64,000 bases of DNA from Afifellaceae bacterium (GTDB lineage Bacteria; Pseudomonadota; Alphaproteobacteria; Rhizobiales; Afifellaceae), in contig JANQKG010000001.1 in assembly GCA_028281235.1 (NCBI GenBank), positions 62,001 through 126,000 of the forward strand. The letters are read 5' to 3'. The position numbers were made by a program, and so were the translations under genes. Positions 56,383-64,000 of the stretch are shown here, piece after piece. The notes beneath the pieces are model-generated. The model was not told the DNA's origin and made no database searches. It saw nothing but the letters and a program-made list of their open reading frames with translations. Position 1 is the first letter of the stretch; the number at the start of each line of letters is the position of its first letter.

Positions 56383-57894
56383 ATGGCGCGACGGCTTGGA
56401 GGTCACGGATTGAGCAGCCTGTCCGGCCAAGGCCCGCAAGGCCTATTGGCATCAACCGGTTCGAATTGGCGCGTCCGCTCGCGCATTGCTGAGTGGAGCG
56501 AGGCGCTTCACGAGCCCGTCAGCGCGCAATCCTTGGCGGCCTTTCGGATATCTTTCGGCCTCCTGATGATGTGGGACGTCTGGCGCTTCATCAAATACAC
56601 CCGCATTCAACGCTACTACGTCGAGCCTGAGTTCTTCTTCACCTTCTACGGTTTCAATTGGGTGAGGCCGCTTGCCGATCCCTTTCTCATGCATGCGGCG
56701 TGGCTCCTGGTCGGGGTTTTGGCCTTTATGGTCGTGCTGGGGCTCTTCTATCGCTTCGCCATCGTCGGCTTCACGGCACTGTTCACCTATTTCTTTCTTC
56801 TCGATAAGGCGCAGTACCTCAATCATTTCTACATGATCATTCTATTCGCCGGGCTACTCTGCCTGCTGCCGGCGAACCGCGCCTACGCACTCGACGCCTG
56901 GCTGTTTCCGCGCCGCCGGTCCGAAACCGTGCCGCGCTATTCGGTTTGGGCGCTTAGAACGCAGATGGAGATCATTCTCATCTATGCGGGCCTGGTCAAA
57001 ATCTCCGAGGATTGGCTGAAGCTGGAGCCTCTTGGCATGTGGCTGCGCGTCTATGCCGACACGCTGCCGCTAGGCCATTTGCTCTATTCCGACTGGGTGA
57101 TCGGGCTTGGCGCCTATGGCACGGTGCTTCTGCATGTGCTCGGCGCGCCGCTCCTTCTGTTCAAGCGAACGCGGTTGCCGGTCTTTGTGGTCTATTGCTG
57201 CTTCCATATGAGCAATGCCTTTTTCTTCAACATCGGGATCTTTCCGTGGATGACGATCGCCGCCTCGACGATCTTCTTCGCGCCGAACTGGCCTGAGCAA
57301 TTCCTGCGCTGGCTTCTGCGGCCTTTCGGTTCGGCGCCGGTGCCGACGCAGAACGCCGCTCAGCCAGCGAACGGCCGGACCGTCATGTCCAGCTGGCTGA
57401 TCGTCTTTCTGGTGGCGTGGATGGTGGTTCAGCTGCTCATCCCGCTTCGCTCCATGCTTTATTCAAGCGAGGTGCGGTGGGCCGGCGAAGGACACCGCTT
57501 CTCCTGGCGCATGCGCATCTACGACCGTCGGAAACGCGGGCATTTCGAGGTGGTCGGCGCGCATGACGGTCAGCGATGGGAGGTGAAGCCCACGGCGTTT
57601 TTGAGCCGGCGGCAGGCCCGCTCCATGCTCGGACGCCCGGACATGATCGTTCAGTTCTCGCATTACCTTGAGGACGTATGGGCAGAGCGGGGCTACGGCG
57701 ATGTCGCGGTCTACGCGCATGTGGAGATGGCCTTGAACGGGCGCGAGTTTCAGCAGCTCATCAAGCCGGACATCGATCTCACGAACCGCATCACAAGCCC
57801 CTGGCAGACAGCGGATTACGTCACCGCGCTGACGACGCCCTTCACGCCCTGGGCGGAGCGCCAACATGCCGATTATGACGGGCCGACATGGTGA
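56383..57894 (+). CDS. HTTM domain membrane protein (vitamin K-dependent carboxylase-like)
   Basis: A 503-residue protein. An HTTM domain with about six TM helices begins SAQSLAAFRISFGLLMMWDV; LFTYFFLLDKAQYLNHFYMI and IILIYAGLVKISEDWLKLEP are the family's most conserved parts (the latter with Lys). FHMSNAFFFNIGIFPWMTIA follows. After a last TM helix (IVFLVAWMVVQLLIPLRSML) comes a soluble C-terminus with W-containing beta structure. Bacterial members resemble gamma-glutamyl carboxylase, but carboxylase activity is unproven. I chose the ATG at 56383. It overlaps the DCC gene by seven bases. Confidence 0.85.
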   Translation: MARRLGGHGLSSLSGQGPQGLLASTGSNWRVRSRIAEWSEALHEPVSAQSLAAFRISFGLLMMWDVWRFIKYTRIQRYYVEPEFFFTFYGFNWVRPLADPFLMHAAWLLVGVLAFMVVLGLFYRFAIVGFTALFTYFFLLDKAQYLNHFYMIILFAGLLCLLPANRAYALDAWLFPRRRSETVPRYSVWALRTQMEIILIYAGLVKISEDWLKLEPLGMWLRVYADTLPLGHLLYSDWVIGLGAYGTVLLHVLGAPLLLFKRTRLPVFVVYCCFHMSNAFFFNIGIFPWMTIAASTIFFAPNWPEQFLRWLLRPFGSAPVPTQNAAQPANGRTVMSSWLIVFLVAWMVVQLLIPLRSMLYSSEVRWAGEGHRFSWRMRIYDRRKRGHFEVVGAHDGQRWEVKPTAFLSRRQARSMLGRPDMIVQFSHYLEDVWAERGYGDVAVYAHVEMALNGREFQQLIKPDIDLTNRITSPWQTADYVTALTTPFTPWAERQHADYDGPTW

Positions 57895-58316
57895 GCCCTG
57901 AGCCTAACCGCGAGAGCGCGGCTGAGGACGCCGCGGCGGCGCCTCCCATCATCGTCTATGACGGCGATTGTCCATTCTGCTCTGCTTATGTGCGGATGGT
58001 GAGGCTGCGTCGCACATTCGGAGCGATCCGGCTTGTCGATGCGCGCTCCGCGGAGCCCATCGTCTCAGAGATCAAGGCCGCCGGGTTCGATCTCGACAAG
58101 GGCATGGTCCTGATCCTCAACAACGAGCGCTATCACGGCGCGGAATGCATGCACCGCATCGCGCTCATGAGCACGTCGAGCGGCCTCTTCAACCGGATCA
58201 CCAAAGCGATCTTCACGTCGTCAAGATTGGCGCGCTGGCTCTATCCGGTTCTGGTGGGCGGACGAAACGCAGTCCTGTTCATCCTGCGACGGCGTAAGAT
58301 CAACGCTCCCGCTTGA
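57888..58316 (+). CDS. DCC family thiol-disulfide oxidoreductase (DUF393)
   Basis: A 142-residue thioredoxin-fold-like protein with the family motif IIVYDGDCPFCSAYVRMV (DxDCxxC). The conserved R-L-D segment is AIRLVDARSAEP, and the central region GMVLILNNERYHGAECMHRI also fits. It overlaps the HTTM gene, and DCC/HTTM pairing is frequent, suggesting that the DCC protein supplies or recycles reductant for the HTTM protein; that is inference. An intrinsic terminator follows 50 bases after its stop. Confidence 0.88.
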   Translation: MVSPEPNRESAAEDAAAAPPIIVYDGDCPFCSAYVRMVRLRRTFGAIRLVDARSAEPIVSEIKAAGFDLDKGMVLILNNERYHGAECMHRIALMSTSSGLFNRITKAIFTSSRLARWLYPVLVGGRNAVLFILRRRKINAPA

Positions 58317-58365
58317 TCGTTGTGCTGCGCTGAGTATCGCGCTCCAAATGCAGCGAACCCACGGA

Positions 58366-58411
58366 CCGAGCGACGCCCCCGCCCAATAGTCGGCGCTCGG
58401 CTGTCTTTTTT
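58366..58411 (+). terminator. Rho-independent terminator after the HTTM-DCC pair
   Basis: Arms CCGAGCG (58366-58372) and CGCTCGG (58394-58400) form a 7-bp stem with a long loop that can pair further inside (GAC/GTC). A T-run (58405-58411) follows within five bases. It ends the plus-strand transcript just before the tRNA fragment. Confidence 0.65.
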
Positions 58412-58419
58412 GTGGTGAT

Positions 58420-58471
58420 TGGCGCGCCGGAGAGGATTCGAACCCCTGACCCCCAGATTCGTAGTCTGCGC
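58420..58471 (-). other. 3' fragment of tRNA-Arg(ACG), probable integration (att) site
   Basis: Read on the minus strand, the segment contains an anticodon arm (CAGA-CTACGAA-TCTG; anticodon ACG, U33 and A37 in place), a variable loop, a T arm (AGGGG-TTCGAAT-CCTCT), the 3' acceptor strand CCGGCGC, discriminator G and an encoded CCA (tgg at 58420-58422). The 5' half, which should begin GCGCCGG, is absent. This is the classic remnant left at the far end of an element integrated into a tRNA 3' end. The element therefore extends to the right, and the intact tRNA-Arg should lie at its other end, beyond the window. Confidence 0.8.
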
Positions 58472-58865
58472 GACCACTTGCTAAGTTTTTGTTGTAAATA
58501 CTACTTTTTTCTCTCGTTCTGTGCATGTGTAAGAGAGTGTGTAAGAGCGCGTCCTTCCGCCGTTGCGCCTTGAATCGCATATCGCACCTTATGCTCTCCC
58601 CTCAATGCTTCCAACATCGCCCTTCACAAGTTCCAGGTGCGGTGCCGCGTTTCGGTCCCGACGAGCGCGCCCGATTGATATGATTTCAAGCACGTGAATG
58701 CGGCATCGTCCGTCTGCCCAGTCCTGCGTTTGTTCATACGCTTAACTGCTTCCTCCTTCGTCAATTCGGGTCCCAGACATCGCGGGAGCCTTTGCCCTGC
58801 GATTTTGGTGGGTGGGGCCATAAAGGCCCGGATGGTCCGGGCCCCGAAAAAGACAGGAGGCAACA
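58472..58865. other. Noncoding left end of the mobile element
   Basis: The 549-base gap between the DCC gene and the next gene holds the terminator and tRNA fragment above, then about 390 bases starting with an AT-rich stretch (58485-58520). I see no integrase, repeat or RNA gene here. A GGAGG ribosome site at its end serves the small gene at 58866. Confidence 0.6.
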
Positions 58866-59060
58866 ATGAGACTTTTCACAACTTCAGAACTGGCCCGCCA
58901 AACCGACGCCGAACTAAGCGCCCTTTTCAATCAGTGCAATCTGGCACTGGTCAGGGCCAAGCCGCTTAGCCGCGATTGGAACATCGCTTCGGCCAATGTC
59001 GAAACCATCCTGCGGGTGAGAAAGCAGCGCACTCAACTCTACAAGCCGCGCTGGCTGTAA
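58866..59060 (+). CDS. Small hypothetical protein of the mobile element
   Basis: A 64-residue protein (MRLFTTSELARQTDAELSAL, then NQCNLALVRAKPLSRDWNIA). A strong AGGAGG lies six bases before the ATG, and the composition is protein-like. The helical N-terminus and small size suit an accessory or regulatory protein of a mobilizable element. No family is recognised. It is convergent with the relaxase-side genes. Confidence 0.7.
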   Translation: MRLFTTSELARQTDAELSALFNQCNLALVRAKPLSRDWNIASANVETILRVRKQRTQLYKPRWL

Positions 59061-59118
59061 GACCGTGCGCGACGTGACGGTCGCGGCTGCAATTGCTGTC
59101 GGAAGCCCGCCGCAGGTT

Positions 59119-59721
59119 CTATCGTGCCTTTTCAGGGTCGCGCTCCTTTACATGCTCGTATCCAGCCTCCTTCTGCACAGCACGGCTAAAGGCCCGCTGC
59201 CAGGAGGGATCACGCGCAGCCTTGCCGAACTCTTCTGCGTGCTCCCGGCTGCGCTCGGCCCGCCTCAGGAAGTCATCTCGCTCGCGTTGCTGCGTATCCT
59301 TGAGCAGGGTCCGCGCCTTTTCATGCTCGCGCCGCACGTCTCTTTGCGCCTTGTCACGGGCCAGCCGGAGTTCGCGTGCATAGTGCTGCGTTGCGCGGGT
59401 CTGACCCCCTGCAACAAAGTCCCCGACTGCGGAGGCAAGATCCTGCCGGTCTTTCAGAGAATGGCGGTGCGCGTTGTGCCGCAGATGCGGCTCCCTATTC
59501 GGGAGGAGGCGCCCGCGCATCCGCTCGGCGATCGCTTCACGCTGCCCGCGCCGCTGTTTGTCCACTAGCTCTTTTGCCTGGGTCTCGTGCAGCTGGCGCT
59601 GCTGCTTTAAGGATTCGCGCTGCTGCGGCGTGAGCGCTGCAATCAGGCGCTGCCGCCGCGCCTCGTCGCTCTCGCGCGCCAGGTCGAAGGCGGGACCGGC
59701 GGGATGCCGGGGTTCTTCCAT
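59119..59721 (-). CDS. Charged helical protein downstream of the relaxase
   Basis: A 200-residue protein extremely rich in Arg, Glu, Gln and Lys, with long helices (LIAALTPQQRESLKQQRQLH, YARELRLARDKAQRDVRREH, EHAEEFGKAARDPSWQRAFS). It starts 87 bases after the relaxase stop on the same strand (ATG 59721, GAGGGG upstream; TTG at 59724 is in frame). Such proteins are regular companions of MobA/MobL relaxases. A DNA- or relaxosome-binding role is likely but unproven. Confidence 0.7.
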   Translation of the reverse strand: MEEPRHPAGPAFDLARESDEARRQRLIAALTPQQRESLKQQRQLHETQAKELVDKQRRGQREAIAERMRGRLLPNREPHLRHNAHRHSLKDRQDLASAVGDFVAGGQTRATQHYARELRLARDKAQRDVRREHEKARTLLKDTQQRERDDFLRRAERSREHAEEFGKAARDPSWQRAFSRAVQKEAGYEHVKERDPEKAR

Positions 59722-59808
59722 CAAAGCCCCTCACGGCTCGCGCCATGCCGCATCCGCCATCATCCTACAACCACAGCGGCAGATGCCAAGCCTTGAAGTC
59801 AGCTGTGG

Positions 59809-61302
59809 TCACCTCTCACGGTCGCGGTCGATGTCCCGCCCCCCGGAGCGGCGCTTCGCTTCTTTCGCCGCCGCGCGCTTCATCGCCTGCGCAAAGCCGC
59901 TCTCAATACCAAGCGGCCCCCTATCCTCGCGCTGCTGCCAGCCTGCGATCTTCTTCTCGGCAATCTGCCGCGCATGCTCGCGCTCGATCTCGCGTTGCTG
60001 TCGATCCCGCTCCGCTGCCTGTGCCGCATCGGCGTGTCGTTCCTTTATGTGCAAGAGGCTCGCGCGGCGCTTTTGCTGCTCGGCGTCAATCAAGGTCGCA
60101 TAGCGGGTTCGCACTACTCTCTCCGCAGACGCGCGCGCGCTCACGTATCGCCTTGTCAGCGCCTTGCGCGCCTGCTGGTGCTCTGACGAAAGCAGCTTAC
60201 GCGCGGCCTCCTGCCGGCGGCGAGTGATGCCGGTGATATCGAGCAGCCGTAGCAACCGCATACGAAGGCGGCTTTGCCTGTCCTTCAGAGCCGCCCGCTC
60301 TTTACGTTGAGCTTCGCGCATCGCATCGCGCCGCGGATTGAACTTCCGGCGGACACGCTCGGTCGCGCCTCGTCGCTCCTCATCCCGCCGCGCCCGCAGA
60401 CCCCTGATCCGGTCCAGAGAGAGCCGGGAAGCTGTCCGCCTTTCAGCTGAGCGCGCGCGCTGCTCGGCCACAAGCCGTTCCTCAAGCGCGCGGTCCCGAG
60501 CAAGTTCGTCCTTTTCAAACTGCGCCCATACTGCGGTGACCCGATTCTTCGAGCGCGCGGCACGCTCCAGATTGAGATCGACAATATGGGCGTTGAATTC
60601 CCGCCGCGTGCGGCCCCGGTCGATCGACGGGTAATCGATCAGCCTGCCGGCGCCGTTGATACGCCGCTGTGACTCCGGCCGCTTCACGGTGCCGTCGATA
60701 TGTCGCGCCCGCGGCCCTTCATGGATTCCGGCCTGGCGCTTCTCGCCTTGCGCCACGAGCGTCCTTCGGTCGATCCGCGCCCCGATCCCGGCCGATGCCA
60801 GCGCCTCGTTACAGACCGTTTCCCAACGCTCGCGAATCCACTCTACCGCCTTTGGTCCCGGCAGCTCTGCCCTGCGGCGATCACGGGCGCTGTCGGACAG
60901 CCGCAGGACGCGCCGTTTCGTTTCGATATCCCGGTCATGAACGGCAATATGGACGTGCGGATTGTGCGCATCCTTGCCGCGCTGATGGATCGCGGCGAGC
61001 CAAGGCACACGCCCCCCTGTCAGCTCGGCCATAAACGCTTCTACCAGGGCGGCGCGCTGTTCCTCGTCCAGCTCATGCGGCAGTGCAATACGCAGCTTGT
61101 CGATGACGCGCCCGTTCTTGCGCATGGACCGCTCGGCCGCGTCGATCCAGTTGCGGGCGGCGCGGTACTCGTAAGGCATGTGTTCGGACAAGAGGACCGG
61201 ATCGGCGTCCGGGCGACCGATGTAGCGGATATGGGCGCCCGCCGTGCCGGGCGCATGTGTGGTCCGTCCGATGCTCTTCAGGTTGCAGCTGTAGATCGCC
61301 AC
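59809..61302 (-). CDS. MobA/MobL family (MOBQ) relaxase
   Basis: A 497-residue relaxase that nicks at oriT and pilots the strand in conjugative mobilization. The N-terminus has candidate catalytic Tyr residues (Tyr4 in AIYSCNLKSIGR; Tyr27 in HIRYIGR). The metal site is a three-His motif (HNPHVHIAVHDRD, His113/116/118). The C-terminal 250 residues are a long charged coiled region (Arg/Glu-rich), typical of MobA/MobL proteins without the primase domain. GTG start at 61302. An IncQ-like oriT lies 190 bases upstream of the start, on the side of the divergent coupling-protein gene. Confidence 0.92.
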   Translation of the reverse strand: MAIYSCNLKSIGRTTHAPGTAGAHIRYIGRPDADPVLLSEHMPYEYRAARNWIDAAERSMRKNGRVIDKLRIALPHELDEEQRAALVEAFMAELTGGRVPWLAAIHQRGKDAHNPHVHIAVHDRDIETKRRVLRLSDSARDRRRAELPGPKAVEWIRERWETVCNEALASAGIGARIDRRTLVAQGEKRQAGIHEGPRARHIDGTVKRPESQRRINGAGRLIDYPSIDRGRTRREFNAHIVDLNLERAARSKNRVTAVWAQFEKDELARDRALEERLVAEQRARSAERRTASRLSLDRIRGLRARRDEERRGATERVRRKFNPRRDAMREAQRKERAALKDRQSRLRMRLLRLLDITGITRRRQEAARKLLSSEHQQARKALTRRYVSARASAERVVRTRYATLIDAEQQKRRASLLHIKERHADAAQAAERDRQQREIEREHARQIAEKKIAGWQQREDRGPLGIESGFAQAMKRAAAKEAKRRSGGRDIDRDRER

Positions 61303-61839
61303 GAGCGGACGCGGTCCTGCACTTGTCCCGCCCGCAAGCGGGTTGGCGCCGCATCATGGGTTTAAATTGTGAAGCTGTCCGCCTTCAGCCCCGCGCTTCG
61401 TTCCGTGGGCCATCGCACCCGGCGATGGCTTCGCCGCCAGGCGAAAGGGGGACGCCACGCGGCGGGGCCCGCACGGGCCCCAGGAGCATGGCGCACGGGT
61501 TTTCAAGGAAAACCCAAAAGTGCGCCCTCCACACGGAATAAATTTGCATGAGCATCGGGAGGTGACAAGTGGAGTGAATGTCACGCCATAATCTTGATGG
61601 GGAGTCTGCCGCGATTTCTGCTTAATCTTAGCCCTTCGGGTAGATTCATATCTACATCATACGGGTTGTGAGGCGACGTTTTGCCTTCACTAGGGGAGTG
61701 TTTTTTTGATTGAACTTTTTACGATGTTGAGAAACTATCCTTGATTGCATAATAAACTCTGCGCGCGGAATGTTGCCCGCGCCGGTGGTGTGATTGCAGG
61801 GCGTGCGGCGGCCCCTGCCCGGACAAAGGGCGGAATGGG
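61303..61839. other. 537-base divergent region with oriT and AT-rich promoter zone
   Basis: This lies between the relaxase (minus) and coupling-protein (plus) genes. It holds the oriT candidate at 61491-61530 and an AT-rich stretch from about 61600 to 61760 (for example TAGATTCATATCTACATC and TTTTTTTGATTGAAC), probably carrying promoters for the coupling-protein gene. Short open frames inside it have no convincing ribosome sites. Confidence 0.7.
61491..61530 (+). other. Candidate origin of transfer (oriT), IncQ/MOBQ-like
   Basis: An inner hairpin GGGTTTTC-AAG-GAAAACCC (61497-61515) is nested in an outer inverted repeat GCGCAC / GTGCGC (61491-61496 and 61520-61525). Immediately after comes AAAAGTGCGCCCTCC (61516-61530). 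This matches, from memory, the RSF1010/R1162 oriT: a hairpin followed by TAAGTGCGCCCTCC, with nicking at the G/C step inside GTGCG-CCCT. The MOBQ-type relaxase next door is the expected enzyme. The nick position is inferred. Confidence 0.8.
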
Positions 61840-63378
61840 GTGACGGTTCTAGAGGACCTGCCGCGGGGTGTGCGCAGCCGCCGGCTTACCGAACAGCAAA
61901 CGCCGCTTTCGGCCTGGATCGATCCCGAGCAGATCGGCCAGAGCGCTGCACTGCGATACGGCCCCTCGAAGATCTTCCTTGGCGTTGTCGGCGGCACGGT
62001 GAGCGATGACGGCAGCGAGCCGTATGTAACCGGCGGCTGCCCGATCGGAATCGGCGATGACCGCCATGCGGTGCTGTGCGCGGGCTCGCGCGCCGGCAAG
62101 GGGCGATCCTGCCTGGTTCCGACGTTGCTGGACTATGAGGGCGCTGTGCTGGCGCTCGACCCCAAGGGGGAGCTTGCGAACCTCACCGCCCGCCGACGCG
62201 CAGAACGCGGCCAGCGGGTCTGCATCGTCGATCCGTTCGGCGTGAGCGCTACCCGGCTCTCCGACCTGCATGCCGGCTACAATCCGCTGGCGCTCCTAAA
62301 GCCGGACAGCCCGTCGCTAATCGTCGATGCCGGACTGATTGCTGACGCGCTTGTGGTTGCCAGTCCGAATGCCCGCGATCCGCACTGGGACGAAAGCGCG
62401 CGCAATCTGATCGAGGGGCTGATTCTGCATGTCGCAACCTATCCGGCCTATGAAGGGCAGCGGCATCTTGTGACGGTGCGCGACCAGCTCAAGCGCGTTC
62501 TTGAGCGGATAGAGGTGGCACCTTCCGATTTCGAGGGCCCGCCGCCTTACCGGCTGCGGACCGAAATGCTGCACAATGCAGAACTCTGCGCCAATAACCC
62601 TGACCTTGCCGGCGCGCTCGAGGGCGCGGAAACCGAATTCTACGACAAAGGGGAGCGTGAACGGGCCGCCGTGTTATCGGTGGCACTGCGCAACACCAAG
62701 TTCCTTGACTATCCCGAACTGCGCCATTCGCTCGCGCGTCATGATTTCGATCTGTCGGAGCTAAAGACCGGAGCGGGCGGGCTCACCGTCTATCTGTGCC
62801 TGCCGGCGGGGCGGATGGCGACCTGTAACAGGTGGTTCCGGCTTTTCGTCAACCTCGCCGTGGAAGCGATGGAACACGAGCGCGTGAAGCCCGCGATCCC
62901 GGTGCTCGAGGAATTCCACGTCCTCGGATACATGCAGCAGCTTGAGGCGGCCGCGGCGCTTGTCGCGGGCTTCGGCATGAGGCTGCTCATTGTCCTGCAG
63001 GACCTGACGCAGCTCAAGCGCCACTACAAAGACGGCTGGGAGACCTTCCTCGGCAACGCCGGGATGATGGTCTTCTTCGGCAACAACGACATGACGACGC
63101 TGGACTACATCAGCAAGCGCTGCGGCGAGACCTCGCTGATCGTCGAACGCGCGAGCCAGATCACGACCAGGCAGCGCACGGAGGGCGCGACCGGCGCGTC
63201 ATGGTCGGTCGAGGTGCGCCCGCTTCTGACGGCCGAAGAAGCAAGCCGCTTTCTTGGACGCGACGACCGCGCCCAGCGCCAGCTGATCATCCGCAGCGGT
63301 TTGCCGCCGGCAATGATCCAGCGCGTCAAATACGACAAGCACGAGCTCTTTGCGGGAAAGTACGAGCCTGCTGAATAG
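61840..63378 (+). CDS. VirD4/TraG-like type IV coupling protein without N-terminal membrane anchor
   Basis: A 512-residue ATPase that links the relaxosome to a type IV secretion system. Walker A is CAGSRAGKGRSCLVP (about 80-94), followed by LDYEGAVLALDPKGELANLT (DPKGE). Walker B is IPVLEEFHVLGYMQQLEAA, with IVLQDLTQLKRHYKDGWETF and FFGNNDMTTLDYISKRCGE after it. All are T4CP hallmarks. The usual N-terminal pair of TM helices is missing: the protein begins with a soluble 60-residue segment. The GTG start at 61840 is the earliest in frame, so the lack is real. The next gene encodes a small TM protein that might supply the anchor. Confidence 0.9.
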   Translation: MTVLEDLPRGVRSRRLTEQQTPLSAWIDPEQIGQSAALRYGPSKIFLGVVGGTVSDDGSEPYVTGGCPIGIGDDRHAVLCAGSRAGKGRSCLVPTLLDYEGAVLALDPKGELANLTARRRAERGQRVCIVDPFGVSATRLSDLHAGYNPLALLKPDSPSLIVDAGLIADALVVASPNARDPHWDESARNLIEGLILHVATYPAYEGQRHLVTVRDQLKRVLERIEVAPSDFEGPPPYRLRTEMLHNAELCANNPDLAGALEGAETEFYDKGERERAAVLSVALRNTKFLDYPELRHSLARHDFDLSELKTGAGGLTVYLCLPAGRMATCNRWFRLFVNLAVEAMEHERVKPAIPVLEEFHVLGYMQQLEAAAALVAGFGMRLLIVLQDLTQLKRHYKDGWETFLGNAGMMVFFGNNDMTTLDYISKRCGETSLIVERASQITTRQRTEGATGASWSVEVRPLLTAEEASRFLGRDDRAQRQLIIRSGLPPAMIQRVKYDKHELFAGKYEPAE

Positions 63379-63390
63379 GGAGAAAGGACA

Positions 63391-63963
63391 ATGTTCGGAC
63401 AAAAAGTGGAGAAAGCGCAACTGGACTGGCCACGCGACAAGGTCGACCTCAAGAAGGGTCATGTGGACATCACCGGGGAGTACCCGCGGCTGCGCCACGA
63501 GATGATCCTCGTCCTGTCCGCCTTTGTCGCGTTCGCTGCCAGCCTGGCGTTTGTCGGTCTGCTCGCCTTCCTGTTTGCAGTGCTCGTGCCGCTCCTTTTG
63601 CGGCCGGTCATCATGAAAAAACTTGATGTCCGCATCGGACCGGAAATCATCCGGGTCGGCGGAAAGCGCTACGACCGGAGCGCGCAGCCGGAGTTTCGCG
63701 TCGACCATCATCACCGCGCCTTTTTGCCGGACTCCGACGACCTGTACCGACATGCTCTGGAAGTTGTCATGCAATACGGCGAGAAGCGGATTGCCATCGC
63801 CGAGATGCGCATGAAAGAAAGGCCAAAGGCCGAGGCGCTGGCCCTTAGGCTCCAGGTCTGGTGCCGGGACTTCGATCGCGCGATGGCGCAGGCTCAAAAG
63901 GACGCCGGCCCCGACACCGAGCCAGCGAAGGGCGATTTCGGGCCCGAGCCAGACGTTCGTTAA
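63391..63963 (+). CDS. Small membrane protein downstream of the coupling protein
   Basis: A 190-residue protein. One long hydrophobic stretch at about residues 38-72 (MILVLSAFVAFAASLAFVGL and following) is enough for two helices in a hairpin; the remainder is soluble (PEIIRVGGKRYDRSAQPEF, RHALEVVMQYGEKRIAIAEM). GGAGAAAGGACA precedes the ATG, 12 bases after the coupling-protein stop, so the two are one operon. No family is recognised. It could be a T4SS component or membrane partner of the anchorless coupling protein. Confidence 0.75.
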   Translation: MFGQKVEKAQLDWPRDKVDLKKGHVDITGEYPRLRHEMILVLSAFVAFAASLAFVGLLAFLFAVLVPLLLRPVIMKKLDVRIGPEIIRVGGKRYDRSAQPEFRVDHHHRAFLPDSDDLYRHALEVVMQYGEKRIAIAEMRMKERPKAEALALRLQVWCRDFDRAMAQAQKDAGPDTEPAKGDFGPEPDVR

Positions 63964-64000
63964 TGGATTGTGGTGCTAGGCGGGCGCGGCGACGAATAGC

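Noticed and set aside
58420..58495. Functional tRNA gene
   Set aside because: Only the 3' half is present; no D arm or 5' acceptor strand can be paired upstream.
61354..61584. Small open frame on the minus strand across the oriT region
   Set aside because: No ribosome site or domain, and it covers the hairpin; more likely noncoding.

Overview
The window is a GC-rich stretch of an alphaproteobacterial replicon, most likely Hyphomicrobiales (Rhizobiales-like). I infer this from a Shemin-type 5-aminolevulinate synthase, a red-type (form IC) RuBisCO with CbbX, an ATP-grasp/alpha-E/transglutaminase cassette, and dispersed palindromic repeats of a kind common in that order. No rRNA, CRISPR array or transposase was seen.

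Layout. Positions 1-7.1 kb are the early/packaging end of a prophage: RepA-like ATPase, terminase small and large subunits, a MerR-like regulator with a palindromic operator, and two endonuclease-type mobile genes (GIY-YIG and HNH/AP2). A cluster of nine GGACA/TGTCC motifs sits just upstream of the small terminase gene. From 7.2 to 58.4 kb the DNA looks chromosomal. It holds a GNAT acetyltransferase; a ugpBAEC-type glycerol-3-phosphate ABC operon with a Pho-box-like site; the ATP-grasp/alpha-E/transglutaminase trio; a di-heme oxidoreductase; polyphosphate kinase 2; two tandem paralogous small proteins; an enolase-superfamily enzyme; and gnd-gntK.

The metabolic core is 25.6-44.1 kb. A Crp/Fnr regulator sits divergent from a complete nosRZDFYLX operon for N2O respiration, with an FNR-like box between them. 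It is followed by hemA, a cytochrome c and a Calvin cluster (cbbF-P-L-S-X-rpe with divergent cbbR). Together these suggest a facultative autotroph able to use N2O as an electron acceptor. From 44 to 58.3 kb come a TAXI-TRAP transporter, an aminotransferase, a three-gene overlapping operon (5-TM protein, SLOG-like nucleotide-binding protein, patatin phospholipase) that is the best candidate for an undescribed signalling or defence system, a TolB/TPR protein, a small envelope/stress trio, a second patatin and an HTTM/DCC pair.

At 58.42 kb a 3' fragment of tRNA-Arg(ACG) marks the probable left end of an integrated mobilizable element that runs off the right edge. The element carries a MobA/MobL relaxase, a VirD4/TraG-like coupling protein without an N-terminal membrane anchor, and between them a hairpin plus motif closely resembling the IncQ (RSF1010/R1162) oriT nic region.
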